NCBI RefSeq assembly: GCF_000176035.2
Contig: NC_015675.1
Coordinates: forward strand, 3,414,001-3,478,000
Direction: 5' to 3'
Source: Mesorhizobium opportunistum WSM2075
Lineage (GTDB): Bacteria > Pseudomonadota > Alphaproteobacteria > Rhizobiales > Rhizobiaceae
DNA length: 64,000 nucleotides
This document shows, piece by piece, positions 15,267 through 23,635 of this stretch (position 1 is the stretch's first letter; every line of letters starts with the position of its first letter). The translations under genes were made by a program, and so were the position numbers. The notes under the pieces were generated by a model. The model saw nothing but the letters and a program-made list of their open reading frames with translations. It searched no databases and was not told the DNA's origin.

Positions 15267-16883
15267 TCACTCCGCCATATCGACGGCGGCGAAATTCTGC
15301 CGGCCGAAGGGGTCGAGCACGTAGTTGAGAACGCTCTTGCGGATCGGGATCGCCACCATCGAATGGGCGATCGGCGCCACCGGCACCTCGGCCTTCAGGA
15401 TGGCCTGCGCCTTGCCGTAGATGGCGGCGCGCTCTTTCTGGTCGGCGGCGACGCGGCCTTCGTCGAGCAGCTTCTCGAAATCCTTGTCGCACCAGCGCGA
15501 GCGGTTGGAGCCGCCCTTCACGCCATCGCAGGACAAGAGATAGCTCAGCATGTTGTCGGGATCGCCATTGTCGCTGCTGCCGCCGAGCAGGAAGGCATCC
15601 TGTTCGCCCGCGGCGGTGCGCTTGAGATATTCGCCCCATTCGAAGCTGACGATTTCTGTGTGGACGCCGACCTTGGCCCAGTCGGCCTGGATCATCTCGG
15701 CCATACGCTTGGCGTTGGGGTTGTAGGGGCGCGACACCGGCATAGCCCACAGGCTGATCTTGAGGCCGCTTTCGTGGCCGGCTTCTTTCAGCAGTTTCTT
15801 GGCGCCGTCGGGATCGTAGTCGATGCCGGCATCGGTGACGGCGCCGAGCTGCGCCGGCGGCACGACGCTGCCGGCGACCGTGCCCGCACCCGCATAGACC
15901 GCCTCGACGATCGCCTTGCGGTCGATCGCCTTGGCCAGCGCTGTGCGCACGCGCACATCGCCCAGCGGCTGGTGTTCGACATTGAAGCCGAGGATGCCGA
16001 TATTCTGACCCTTGAGGTCGAGCACCGTGATCTCGGGATCGGCGCGCAGGTCGGCGACCGCACTTGGCGGCGGCGGGGCGGCGACCTGGCACTCATTGGC
16101 CTTGATGCGCTCGACGCGGGTGGTCGGCTCGGGCGTGATGGCGAAGACCAGCGTGTCGATCTTCGGCGCGCCGCGCCAGTAATCCTTGTTGGCGGCGTAG
16201 CGGACCTGGCTGTCGGGCACATAGGCTTGAAGCACGAACGGCCCAGTGCCGACCGGCTGGCTGTCGATCAGCTCCGGGGTGCCGGCGGCCACCATCTTCT
16301 CGGTCTGCTCCAGCGACAGGATCGAGAGATAGTCGAGCGCGAGCCCGGCGAGGAAGGTGACGTTGGCAGCGGTGAGCGTGAAGCGCACGGTGTAATCGTC
16401 GACCTTGTCTATCTTGTCGATCAGCGTGCCCATGCCCAGCGCATTGAAATACTCGTAAGCGCCGCCGCCGAGCTTGTGATAGGGATTATTGGCGTCGCGC
16501 TGGCGGTTGAAGGTGTAGAGCACGTCGTCGGCGTCGAAGTCGCGCGTCGGCGCAAAATGCTCGTTCGACTGGAATTTCACGCCGTGCCTGAGGTGGAAGG
16601 TATAGGTCTTGCCATCCGGAGAGACCTCCCAGCTTTCGGCCAGCGCCGGTCCGACCTCGGTCGTGCCCGGCTTGAACTCGACCAGCCGGTTGAAGATCGT
16701 CTTGGCGGCGGCGTCCATGGTGGAATCTGCAATGCCGATCGCCGGGTTGAAGGTCTCGGGATTGGCTTCCGAACAATAGACAAGGGTTTTGGCATTGGCT
16801 TGGCCGACAAGCATCGATGCGGCCAGGACGGACGAGGCCAGAAGGGATCTGGTTAGGACTGCGCGCAGAACGGTGGATTTCAT
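15267..16883 (-). CDS. dppA: DppA-like dipeptide ABC transporter substrate-binding protein
   Basis: This 538-residue periplasmic binding protein (SBP_bac_5) has a signal peptide ending in 'MLVGQANA'. It follows E. coli DppA closely: 'KTLVYCSEANPETFNPA', 'FNRLVEFKPGTTEVGPALAE', 'NPYHKLGGGAYEYFNALGM', 'PVGTGPFVLQAY', 'WAMPVSRPYNPNAKRMAEMI' and 'NGDPDNMLSYLLSC'. It should bind dipeptides, or haem or 5-aminolevulinate as DppA also does. No permease or ATPase genes are next to it, so it must use a transporter encoded elsewhere or be an orphan. AGGAG lies 7 bases before the ATG at 16883. The amine-oxidase gene upstream is on the same strand. Confidence 0.93.
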   Translation of the reverse strand: MKSTVLRAVLTRSLLASSVLAASMLVGQANAKTLVYCSEANPETFNPAIGIADSTMDAAAKTIFNRLVEFKPGTTEVGPALAESWEVSPDGKTYTFHLRHGVKFQSNEHFAPTRDFDADDVLYTFNRQRDANNPYHKLGGGAYEYFNALGMGTLIDKIDKVDDYTVRFTLTAANVTFLAGLALDYLSILSLEQTEKMVAAGTPELIDSQPVGTGPFVLQAYVPDSQVRYAANKDYWRGAPKIDTLVFAITPEPTTRVERIKANECQVAAPPPPSAVADLRADPEITVLDLKGQNIGILGFNVEHQPLGDVRVRTALAKAIDRKAIVEAVYAGAGTVAGSVVPPAQLGAVTDAGIDYDPDGAKKLLKEAGHESGLKISLWAMPVSRPYNPNAKRMAEMIQADWAKVGVHTEIVSFEWGEYLKRTAAGEQDAFLLGGSSDNGDPDNMLSYLLSCDGVKGGSNRSRWCDKDFEKLLDEGRVAADQKERAAIYGKAQAILKAEVPVAPIAHSMVAIPIRKSVLNYVLDPFGRQNFAAVDMAE

Positions 16884-16925
16884 CGCAAACGCTCCTGATG
16901 ACACTTTACGGGGTGGGTATGAAAC

Positions 16926-18059
16926 TCATGGCGTCGCCGCCTGGGTGAGGAAACGATCTGGCGCCAGCGCGGCGGCGGTGACGCCGAGTGCGGCGACATC
17001 TTCGGGCACGGGTTGGCCGCGCATCAGCGCTGAGCTCAGCCTGGCCAAAGTCAGCGACACCTGGAAGCCGTAACCGCCCTGGCCGCCGAGCCAGAAGAAG
17101 CCGGGCAGGCGCGGGTCGAAGCCGGCGACCGGCGTGCGGTCCGGCGCGAAGGTGCGCAGGCCCGCCCACGGCGTCGACGGACGGCCGATGCGCATCGATG
17201 TCGCCTGCTCGATGCGATCGACGGCGATGGCGACGTCGATGTCTTCGGGATACGCGTCGCACGGCTCTGAATCGGTTTCGTCGGCGAGCGAGCCGATCAG
17301 CCTGCCGGCATCGGGCTTGAAGTAGAATTGTTCGTGCAGGTCGACGACCAGGGGCCAGCCGGCAATATCGGCGCCGGTGGGCGGATCGAACAGGAAGGCA
17401 GTGCGCCGTTTCGGCTGGAAGCCGAGGCCGGGGAGCCCCGCCATGCCGGCGACAACATCGACCCAGGCGCCGGCGGCGTTGACGACGATGTCGGCCGTAT
17501 AGGCGCCGGCGCTGGTTTCCACCCGCAGGCCGCCGCCGAGGGCCGAGATGGCGCGGACCTCCTCGCCGGTGCGGATGGTGCCGCCACTGGCCTTCAGCGC
17601 CGAGGCACAGGCTGCCAGCATCTTGCCGGTGTCGACATCCACAGCGTCCGGCTCATAGACCCCGCCGCAGGTGGCGCCAACGGCAATGACCGGGACCAGC
17701 GCGTGGAGTTCGGCGGCCGACAGGCGGCGCACGCTGGGCACCAGCGCCTGCAATTCACCGGCCAGCCTGTCGATCGCCGCGTCGTCGCCTTTCCAGCCGA
17801 CATGCAGCGCGCCGCGCCGATGCGCGACGTAGCCGCCCTCGACGATGGCCTGGCGGCTCGCCAGCGTCAGCGCTCGCACCAGCCGGTTGCCATAGGTCTC
17901 GGTGAACAAAGCGGCGGAGCGGCCGCTGGCGTGGTAGCCGAGATGCGGCTCGCGCTCGATGACAGTCACCTCGGCCCAATCCCGCACGGCGGCAGCCAGT
18001 GACAGGCCGGCAATGCCACCGCCGATGACAACGATTTTCTGGGAGGAGTTCGACCGCAT
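16926..18059 (-). CDS. FAD-dependent amino-acid oxidase/dehydrogenase (DAO family)
   Basis: This 377-residue protein starts with a dinucleotide-binding motif (IVVIGGGIAGLSLAAAV) and has 'YHASGRSAALFTETYG', which resembles the substrate-proximal region of glycine oxidase and D-amino-acid dehydrogenase. 'IVVNAAGAWVDVVAGMAGL' and the C-terminal FAD motif 'FFWLGGQGGYGFQVS' follow. It likely oxidises an amino acid or amine. The gene sits 42 bases upstream of the DppA-like gene on the same strand and is divergent from the XRE-cupin regulator. Uptake and oxidation of a peptide or amino acid under that regulator is therefore a reasonable inference. Confidence 0.9.
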   Translation of the reverse strand: MRSNSSQKIVVIGGGIAGLSLAAAVRDWAEVTVIEREPHLGYHASGRSAALFTETYGNRLVRALTLASRQAIVEGGYVAHRRGALHVGWKGDDAAIDRLAGELQALVPSVRRLSAAELHALVPVIAVGATCGGVYEPDAVDVDTGKMLAACASALKASGGTIRTGEEVRAISALGGGLRVETSAGAYTADIVVNAAGAWVDVVAGMAGLPGLGFQPKRRTAFLFDPPTGADIAGWPLVVDLHEQFYFKPDAGRLIGSLADETDSEPCDAYPEDIDVAIAVDRIEQATSMRIGRPSTPWAGLRTFAPDRTPVAGFDPRLPGFFWLGGQGGYGFQVSLTLARLSSALMRGQPVPEDVAALGVTAAALAPDRFLTQAATP

Positions 18060-18147
18060 CCACCAGTCGTAAAAATAATTTCATATCCAGTCAATATTTA
18101 GCGTATAAGAAAATTGTTGATGTTGTTGATGGTGACGGGGAGTTCGA

Positions 18148-18160
18148 CTACCTAGGGTAG
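18148..18160. promoter_or_regulatory. Short inverted repeat between oxidase and XRE-cupin genes
   Basis: CTACC-TAG-GGTAG lies in the divergent intergenic region, 36 bases before the regulator start. It is a weak candidate operator, given mainly because of its place. Confidence 0.3.
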
Positions 18161-18195
18161 GCAAGCGGCTCGATGGCCGCGCAACGGAGCTGACA

Positions 18196-18813
18196 ATGTC
18201 GGAGCAACCGAACCTCGGTGACTGTCTTCGCGCCCTGAGAAGAACGCATGGCTGGACCCTGCAGGAGGTCAGCACGCTTACCGGCGTCGCTGTGTCGACG
18301 CTGTCCAAGGTCGAGAACGACCAGATGTCGCTGAGCTACGACAAGCTCTTACAGATCTGCGAGGGGCTCGGCATCCATGTAACGGAACTGCTCAGCGGCG
18401 ACCGCAAGCAGCCTTCGGCGCGCACCCGCCGCTCGGTGACCTCGCAGTCCAACACGCTGCGCCAACTGACCCGCAACTACGACTACCGCTATCTCGCCAC
18501 CGATCTGGTGCGCAAGCGCATGGTGCCGATCCATGCCTATGCTCGCGCCCGTACGCCGGAGGAATTCGGCCCGCTGACGAAACATGCCGGCGAGGAATTC
18601 CTGATCGTGCTCAAGGGCGAGATCGAACTGCACACCGACCAATACGCGCCGGTGCGGCTTAAAGAGGGCGAAAGCGTCTACATCGATTCCACCATGGGTC
18701 ACGCCTATCTGTCGGTGGGCGAGGGCGACGCCGAGGTACTGTGCGTCTGCTCCGGCGAGGAGCCCGACATGGAAGGCACGCTGCTGAGCGTGCTGGAGAC
18801 GGTGGAGGGGTAA
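18196..18813 (+). CDS. XRE family regulator with C-terminal cupin domain
   Basis: This 205-residue protein has an N-terminal HTH_XRE (about 8-65: LRALRRTHGWTLQEVSTLTG, 'VSTLSKVENDQMSLSYDKLLQIC'). A cupin_2 domain follows at about 120-190, with 'HAGEEFLIVLKGEIELHTDQY', 'LKEGESVYIDSTMGHAYLSVG'. Regulators of this build commonly control amino-acid or polyamine catabolism, with the cupin as effector site. It is divergent from the FAD oxidoreductase, with 136 bases between them that include an imperfect CTACC-N3-GGTAG repeat. Control of the oxidase and DppA-like genes is likely. Confidence 0.9.
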   Translation: MSEQPNLGDCLRALRRTHGWTLQEVSTLTGVAVSTLSKVENDQMSLSYDKLLQICEGLGIHVTELLSGDRKQPSARTRRSVTSQSNTLRQLTRNYDYRYLATDLVRKRMVPIHAYARARTPEEFGPLTKHAGEEFLIVLKGEIELHTDQYAPVRLKEGESVYIDSTMGHAYLSVGEGDAEVLCVCSGEEPDMEGTLLSVLETVEG

Positions 18814-18963
18814 GGGCGGCGCCTCGCCGGCTACGGACAGAACATTCGTGTCGACGGCGGCATTTTCCGCGCTATCTGAGGCGCTGGCTGGGACGAGAGA
18901 GGGCCGGGAGGAGAGGGGTATCTCCACAGTCGCCGGCAGCACCCTGAGACGACGGGAGAAAAA

Positions 18964-20022
18964 ATGCGGCTTTTGATACTCGGCACCGGCTGGATGGCGC
19001 AGGAACATGCAAGGCGCTTCAGCGCCGTCGAGGGTGTCGACATCGTCGGCGCCGCCGATGTCGATCCGGCGCGCGTCGGCGAATTCGCCGACGGCTTCAA
19101 TATCCCAAACCGCTTCACCTCGCTGGAGGAAGCGCTGCAATGGGGCGCCTTCGACGCGGTCGCCAATGTGACGCCGGACCGCATCCATCATCCGACCACC
19201 ATGGCGCTGATCGCCGCCGGCAAGCCGGTGCTGTGCGAGAAGCCGCTGGCCGAAAATTTGGGCAAGGCGACCGAGATGGCCGACGCCGCGGAAGCCGCCG
19301 GCATCATCAATATGGTGAACCTCACCTACCGCAATGTCGCGGCACTCCAGAAGGCGCGCCAGATGGTGCAGGCAGGCGAGATCGGCACCGTCCGGCATGT
19401 CGAGGCGTCCTATCTGCAAAGCTGGCTGGTGTCGAAATTCTGGGGCGACTGGCGCACCGATCCGAAATGGCTGTGGCGCCTGTCGCGCGGCCACGGCTCG
19501 AACGGCGTGCTCGGCGATGTCGGCATCCACATCCTCGATTTCGCCAGCTATGGTGCTGCGCTCGACATCGACCATGTGTTCTGCCGGCTGCGCACCTTCG
19601 ACAAGGCGCCCGGCAACCGCATCGGCGACTATGGGCTCGACGCCAATGACAGCTTCGCCATGACGCTGGATTTTTCCAACGGCGCCTTCGGCGTGGTGCA
19701 TGCCAGCCGCTGGGCGACCGGCCATCTCAACGAGCTTCGGCTGCGCATCTATGGCGACAGAGGCGGCATCGAGGTGGTGCACAATCTCGACGGCTCGGTG
19801 CTGAGGGCCTGCGTCGGCGACAATGTCGACGATGGCAAATGGGAAGAGCTCGACGCCGGCACCGTGCCAACCAACTACCAGCGTTTCGCCGATGCGGTGC
19901 AAAGCGGCGTGCAGAGCGAACCATCGTTCCGCCACGCCGCCGAATTGCAGAAGGTGCTGGATCTGGCGGTGGTGTCGGACGAGAGGCGGGCAGAGTTGAC
20001 GGCGCACGCGGACACGCGGTAG
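18964..20022 (+). CDS. Gfo/Idh/MocA family oxidoreductase
   Basis: This 352-residue protein has an N-terminal Rossmann domain (MRLLILGTGWMAQEHARRF) and the family signature 'GKPVLCEKPLAENL' (EKP catalytic lysine). 'GVLGDVGIHILDFASY' follows, with the active-site D-x-x-x-H. It oxidises or reduces a sugar, inositol or related substrate with NAD(P). The substrate is not shown. GGGAGAAAA precedes the ATG. It is followed after about 120 bases by the adenosine-deaminase-family gene on the same strand. Confidence 0.92.
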   Translation: MRLLILGTGWMAQEHARRFSAVEGVDIVGAADVDPARVGEFADGFNIPNRFTSLEEALQWGAFDAVANVTPDRIHHPTTMALIAAGKPVLCEKPLAENLGKATEMADAAEAAGIINMVNLTYRNVAALQKARQMVQAGEIGTVRHVEASYLQSWLVSKFWGDWRTDPKWLWRLSRGHGSNGVLGDVGIHILDFASYGAALDIDHVFCRLRTFDKAPGNRIGDYGLDANDSFAMTLDFSNGAFGVVHASRWATGHLNELRLRIYGDRGGIEVVHNLDGSVLRACVGDNVDDGKWEELDAGTVPTNYQRFADAVQSGVQSEPSFRHAAELQKVLDLAVVSDERRAELTAHADTR

Positions 20023-20145
20023 GCCCGGGTTCCGTGAGGCGCCGCCAATCTCTCGGTCCCAGACGCGCAATTCTTTCAATCATTTCTTGAAATGGAGGCT
20101 GGCCATTTCATGGTCTGATGGCGCCGGAGAACATGGGAGGCGTCA

Positions 20146-21138
20146 TTGACCGACTTCATCGGGTTGCCGAAAGCCGAAGTGCACATCCACATCGAAGGCT
20201 GCTTCGAGGCCGACGATGTGATCAGCAATTGCGAGGAAGCCGACATTCCGCTGCGCGCGCCGCGCGACAGGCTCTTCGAGGCGCATGATTTGAAGAGCTT
20301 CCTCGAGATGCTCGACTGGCTGTGCGGGACATTCCGGACGCGCGAGCAACTCGCAACCACTGCCTACAAATTCGCGCAGCGCATGAGCCGAAGCGGCGTG
20401 CGTTATGCCGACGTCATCTTCAACCCCACGCACTGGCCACATTGGCACAGCAACATCGCCGGGATGATCGACGCGTTCGACGGGGGTTTCGCGGCCGCCG
20501 AGCAGGACGGACACCCGCCGGTCGGGCTTTGCGTCAGTCTGCTCCGCACCCAGTCGGCGGCGGAAGCGATCGAACTGGTGGAACTGCTGAGCACGATCAG
20601 GCACAAGCGCGTTGTTGCGTTATCCATCGATGGAAATGAAGCGGCTGCCGGCCGCACCGGACCACGTTTCGCCGAGGCGTTCCGCCGCGCCGGCGCCGCG
20701 GGTTTGCGGCGCACCGTTCATGCGGGCGAGTCGAGCGGCCCGGAAGGAGTGCGTGACGCGATCGAACTGCTTGGCGCCGACCGCATCGACCACGGCGTGC
20801 GGGCGATCGAAGACCCTGAACTGGTGGAGTTGCTGGCGCGAAGGCAGATTCCGCTGGGCACATGTCCGATCTCCAATGTGGCGCTCGGTGTCTATCCTTC
20901 GCTTGCCGGGCATCCGCTCGATGCCCTGCGCAAGGCTGGTGTCCCGGTCTCGATCAACACCGACGACCCGTCGCTGCTCGACACCACGCTCGAAGCATCC
21001 TATGCCGCCTGCGCCGAAGCCTTCGCCTGGGACGGCGAGACCGTCCGGCATCTCGCCGCGACATCGGTGCATGCGAGCTACGCCGACCCTGCGCTGAAGG
21101 CGCGGATCCTGGCCGATCTGCAAGCCTGGCGGGCTTAA
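20146..21138 (+). CDS. Adenosine deaminase family hydrolase
   Basis: This 330-residue amidohydrolase starts with LPKAEVHIHIEGCF, which has the H-x-H metal ligands. It contains 'TVHAGESSGPEGVRDAIELLGADRIDHGV' (HAGE and DHG catalytic segments) and 'VPVSINTDDPSLLDTTLEASY' (the final Asp pair). It deaminates adenosine, adenine or a related purine; the subclass is not resolved. The TTG start is supported by GGGAGG six bases upstream and by the family's usual first residues. Confidence 0.9.
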   Translation: MTDFIGLPKAEVHIHIEGCFEADDVISNCEEADIPLRAPRDRLFEAHDLKSFLEMLDWLCGTFRTREQLATTAYKFAQRMSRSGVRYADVIFNPTHWPHWHSNIAGMIDAFDGGFAAAEQDGHPPVGLCVSLLRTQSAAEAIELVELLSTIRHKRVVALSIDGNEAAAGRTGPRFAEAFRRAGAAGLRRTVHAGESSGPEGVRDAIELLGADRIDHGVRAIEDPELVELLARRQIPLGTCPISNVALGVYPSLAGHPLDALRKAGVPVSINTDDPSLLDTTLEASYAACAEAFAWDGETVRHLAATSVHASYADPALKARILADLQAWRA

Positions 21139-21171
21139 AGCCCCCGCATTGCGCGGCGAAAAAGCCTTGGT

Positions 21172-21651
21172 CTAACCGGCCGACCTCCGGATCAGCTCGC
21201 GGCCGATCGGCTTCGGCGTCTCGCTGCGCAGCACCAATGCCGTGGTGACCGCACCGTGGCGCGCCACGGCGTCGACGATGGTTTCAAGGTGGACGGGCGA
21301 GGGCACGACCACTTTCAGGATGAAGCAATCCTCGCCGGTCAGCCGGTGCACCTCGGTGATCTCGGGCATTTCGGCGAACTGCTTCAGGCAGGGCCGGATG
21401 TGCTCATGCGTGGTGCGCACGCGAATGATCGCCATCATGCCAAGACCGAGGGCGGCCGGATTTATCACCGCGGTGTAGCCGGCGATGACGCCGCGCTCTT
21501 CCAGCCGCTTGACCCGCTCGGAGGTGGCCGGCTGCGACAGGCCGACCCGGCGGCCGAGCTCCGAAATGGCGATGCGGCCGTTCTCCTGCATGGCCTCGAC
21601 AATGGCGATGTCGGTCGGGTCGAGCGGCGCGCGCTCATCACTGATCTTCAT
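21172..21651 (-). CDS. Lrp/AsnC family transcriptional regulator
   Basis: This 159-residue protein has an N-terminal HTH (DIAIVEAMQENGRIAISELG, 'RRVGLSQPATSERVKRLEERGVIAGY') and a C-terminal RAM effector domain ('GMMAIIRVRTTHEHIRPCLK', 'HRLTGEDCFILKVVV'). Such regulators respond to amino acids. The ATG at 21651 has AAGGTGACC before it and gives the usual length. The upstream-open frame is not needed. It is divergent from the small hydrolase at 21760, which it may control. Confidence 0.93.
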   Translation of the reverse strand: MKISDERAPLDPTDIAIVEAMQENGRIAISELGRRVGLSQPATSERVKRLEERGVIAGYTAVINPAALGLGMMAIIRVRTTHEHIRPCLKQFAEMPEITEVHRLTGEDCFILKVVVPSPVHLETIVDAVARHGAVTTALVLRSETPKPIGRELIRRSAG

Positions 21652-21759
21652 GGTCACCTTGAATCCATCGGCGAGAGAACGGTTTACCCGATGGTTTCCC
21701 ATTCCCGACGCCACCGCAAGACGTCATCATGCCCGAACAATCGATTGGAGCAAGGCGAC

Positions 21760-22293
21760 ATGACGTATTTCATCATCCTGCCGGGAAGTGGCGGTTCCGG
21801 CCCGGAGCACTGGCAATCGCGCTGGGAAAGCGCCAATCACGCGATGCAGCGCTTCCAGCCGTCAAGCTGGGACCTGCCTGATTTCACCGACTGGCTGGCG
21901 GCGCTGGAGGCTGCGGTGGTCGCGGCGCCCGGGCCGCCGGTGCTGGTCGCGCACAGCCTGTCCTGCCTGCTGGTCGCGCATTGGCAGAAAAGTTCGCTAA
22001 GGCCGGTCGAGGCGGCGTTGCTGGTCGGCGTTCCCGACCCGGCGTCGGCGGTCTTTCCCGAATATGGCATGGCTTTCGCCAAAATTCCCGAGGGCCGGCT
22101 GCGTTTCCCCTCGCTGGTGGTGGCCAGCACCGACGATCCCTATGGCTCGCAGGAATATGCCCAGGCGCGGGCGAAGCAATGGGGCAGCCGCATCACCGTC
22201 ATCGGGCCGTTCGGCCACATCAATGCCGACAGCGGCCTGGGCGACTGGCCCGAGGGCCTCGAACTGCTCGACAGCCTCATGTCCGAGGCTTGA
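21760..22293 (+). CDS. Alpha/beta hydrolase, RBBP9/YdeN family
   Basis: This 177-residue serine hydrolase of the RBBP9/YdeN type has FIILPGSGGSGPEHWQSRWE, the nucleophile in 'VLVAHSLSCLLVAHW', the acid in 'VASTDDPYGS' and the histidine in 'FGHINADSGLGDWPEG'. This small family is widespread and its physiological substrates are mostly unknown. It starts 109 bases from the divergent Lrp-type gene. The 3' end faces the DUF922 gene. Confidence 0.9.
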   Translation: MTYFIILPGSGGSGPEHWQSRWESANHAMQRFQPSSWDLPDFTDWLAALEAAVVAAPGPPVLVAHSLSCLLVAHWQKSSLRPVEAALLVGVPDPASAVFPEYGMAFAKIPEGRLRFPSLVVASTDDPYGSQEYAQARAKQWGSRITVIGPFGHINADSGLGDWPEGLELLDSLMSEA

Positions 22294-22305
22294 AGGTGAG
22301 AGCGC

Positions 22306-22917
22306 TCAGCCGCCAGTGACCAGGGCGAGGATCAGCTTCTGCAGATTGCCGCCCTGGCCCAGTTCGATGCGGTCGAAATCGCGGCTTGCCTGGCGCTGCG
22401 CCAGCGAGAGCGCCGACAGGCGCTTGGTCATCTCGGTTCGGATCTTGCTGCATTTGGGATCATCGGCGACCGTCAGGCCAACGGTCGCCGTCTCGATCTT
22501 GCGCACCATGTCAACGATGGTCGCGCCATGGACCTTTTCGTGGGCGCTGACGCCGGCGAGGAAAACCTCCCAGTTCTTCTGGACGGCTGACGGCAGCGGC
22601 GAGGAGGGGCTGGGCAAGGTGTAGGTGATGATGAGCTTCGGCTTGGCCGAGGCCAGCACGCAGGCACCGGCCCGCGCCTGATAGTCCCGGGTCCAGGTCA
22701 GCTTGAAATTGGTGTGGGCGATGGCCCGGGCAACGCCGACATTCGGCCCGTTCTCGCCGATCGAGCGATAGAGTTCCGGTCCGGACTGGCCCGAGATGGC
22801 ATAGGTCTCGACCTTCTCGACCGGCTTCCACTGCGCATGGGCGGTGAGCGGCATGGCCACCAGGGCGGCCATGAAAAGGCACAGACGAACACAGGCTCTC
22901 AACACCGCTCTCCGCAA
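22306..22917 (-). CDS. Secreted DUF922 zinc-protease-like protein
   Basis: This protein of about 200 residues has a signal peptide ('CLFMAALVAMPLTAHA') and an HExxH metal motif (SAHEKVHGA) at about residues 127-133. A further tail, 'DRIELGQGGN', follows. This fits DUF922, predicted periplasmic Zn-dependent proteases. Start choice is uncertain. The frame begins with TTG at 22917, but GGAGAG lies just upstream of GTG and TTG codons four and five codons later, so the real start may be at 22905 or 22902. It is convergent with the hydrolase gene. Confidence 0.82.
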   Translation of the reverse strand: MRRAVLRACVRLCLFMAALVAMPLTAHAQWKPVEKVETYAISGQSGPELYRSIGENGPNVGVARAIAHTNFKLTWTRDYQARAGACVLASAKPKLIITYTLPSPSSPLPSAVQKNWEVFLAGVSAHEKVHGATIVDMVRKIETATVGLTVADDPKCSKIRTEMTKRLSALSLAQRQASRDFDRIELGQGGNLQKLILALVTGG

Positions 22918-23018
22918 AACCAGGCCGGCGCTGAACAGCCAATGCCACCGGATGGCTTTTCCTATATGCTGCCGGCGGGTGCTGCAAATGCTCCAGAGGA
23001 GCCAATTGGGGGAAAGTC

Positions 23019-23513
23019 ATGAGAGCTGGATATCTCGCTGTTGCCGGTGCCTTGGCCGCGCTGCAGGCCGCGCAGCCGGCTTTTGCCGCGTCGTGCAGGA
23101 ACTGGAGTGCGAAGATGGAGGAAGACGAGGGCGGCAGCGTGCTGACCGCCTCGGTCTGCGGCGGGCCGAAGGGCGACGCGCAGCTGATGCTGATCTGTTT
23201 TGAAAAGCCGGTGCTGAGCTTAGACCTCGGCGCCTCCGGCCAGCAGCTTGAACCGGGCATCAGCGGCTCGTTCGATTTCAAGGCCGACGGCAAGACAGTG
23301 ACCAAGACGCTGCAACTGGAGGAGATGTACAATTATTTCGTGGTCGACCTGACCAAGGCCGATCCGCTGCTGGACCTGCTGCGCTCCAAGGGCGAGGTAT
23401 CGGTCGGTTCAACCAAATATGGCGCGACTAGTTTTCCGCTGAAGGGCTCCAGCGGAGCCATCGGCAAAGTGCTGGCGCAATGCGGCAAGGCCAAGCCCGC
23501 GGATGGGGATTGA
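23019..23513 (+). CDS. Secreted hypothetical protein
   Basis: This 164-residue protein has a clear signal peptide (MRAGYLAVAGALAALQAAQP, cleavage near F-A-A-S). The mature protein has four cysteines and a beta-rich pattern ('QLMLICFEKPVLSLDLG', 'TKTLQLEEMYNYFVVDLTK', 'VSVGSTKYGATSFPLKGS'), suggesting a disulfide-bonded periplasmic domain. I do not recognise the family. It is preceded by GGGGGAAAG and is divergent from the DUF922 gene. Confidence 0.75.
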   Translation: MRAGYLAVAGALAALQAAQPAFAASCRNWSAKMEEDEGGSVLTASVCGGPKGDAQLMLICFEKPVLSLDLGASGQQLEPGISGSFDFKADGKTVTKTLQLEEMYNYFVVDLTKADPLLDLLRSKGEVSVGSTKYGATSFPLKGSSGAIGKVLAQCGKAKPADGD

Positions 23514-23584
23514 ACCGCGTCGCTTCGCTCCCTGGCGCATAGCGGAAGGCATTCAGGCACTATTCAAATTGCCTGACAAAGCGG

Positions 23585-23611
23585 ATATAGGTCAGTCAAG
23601 TTGACCTATAT
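23585..23611. promoter_or_regulatory. Perfect inverted repeat upstream of aminotransferase
   Basis: ATATAGGTCA and TGACCTATAT (10 bases each, perfect) are separated by seven bases. The repeat is centred about 38 bases before the TTG start of the aminotransferase gene, so it overlaps the probable promoter. The geometry suits a dimeric GntR/Lrp-type repressor. The factor is unknown. Confidence 0.6.
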
Positions 23612-23635
23612 TCGAAACGTCCGGGGAGGCGTGAC

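Noticed and set aside
15363..16856. Plus-strand open frame of nearly 500 codons opposite the DppA-like gene
   Set aside because: DppA similarity on the minus strand is decisive; the plus frame is an antisense artefact of GC-rich codons.
18349..20079. Minus-strand open frame of 576 codons across the XRE-cupin and Gfo/Idh genes
   Set aside because: It spans two well-supported genes and an intergenic region; no recognisable motif.
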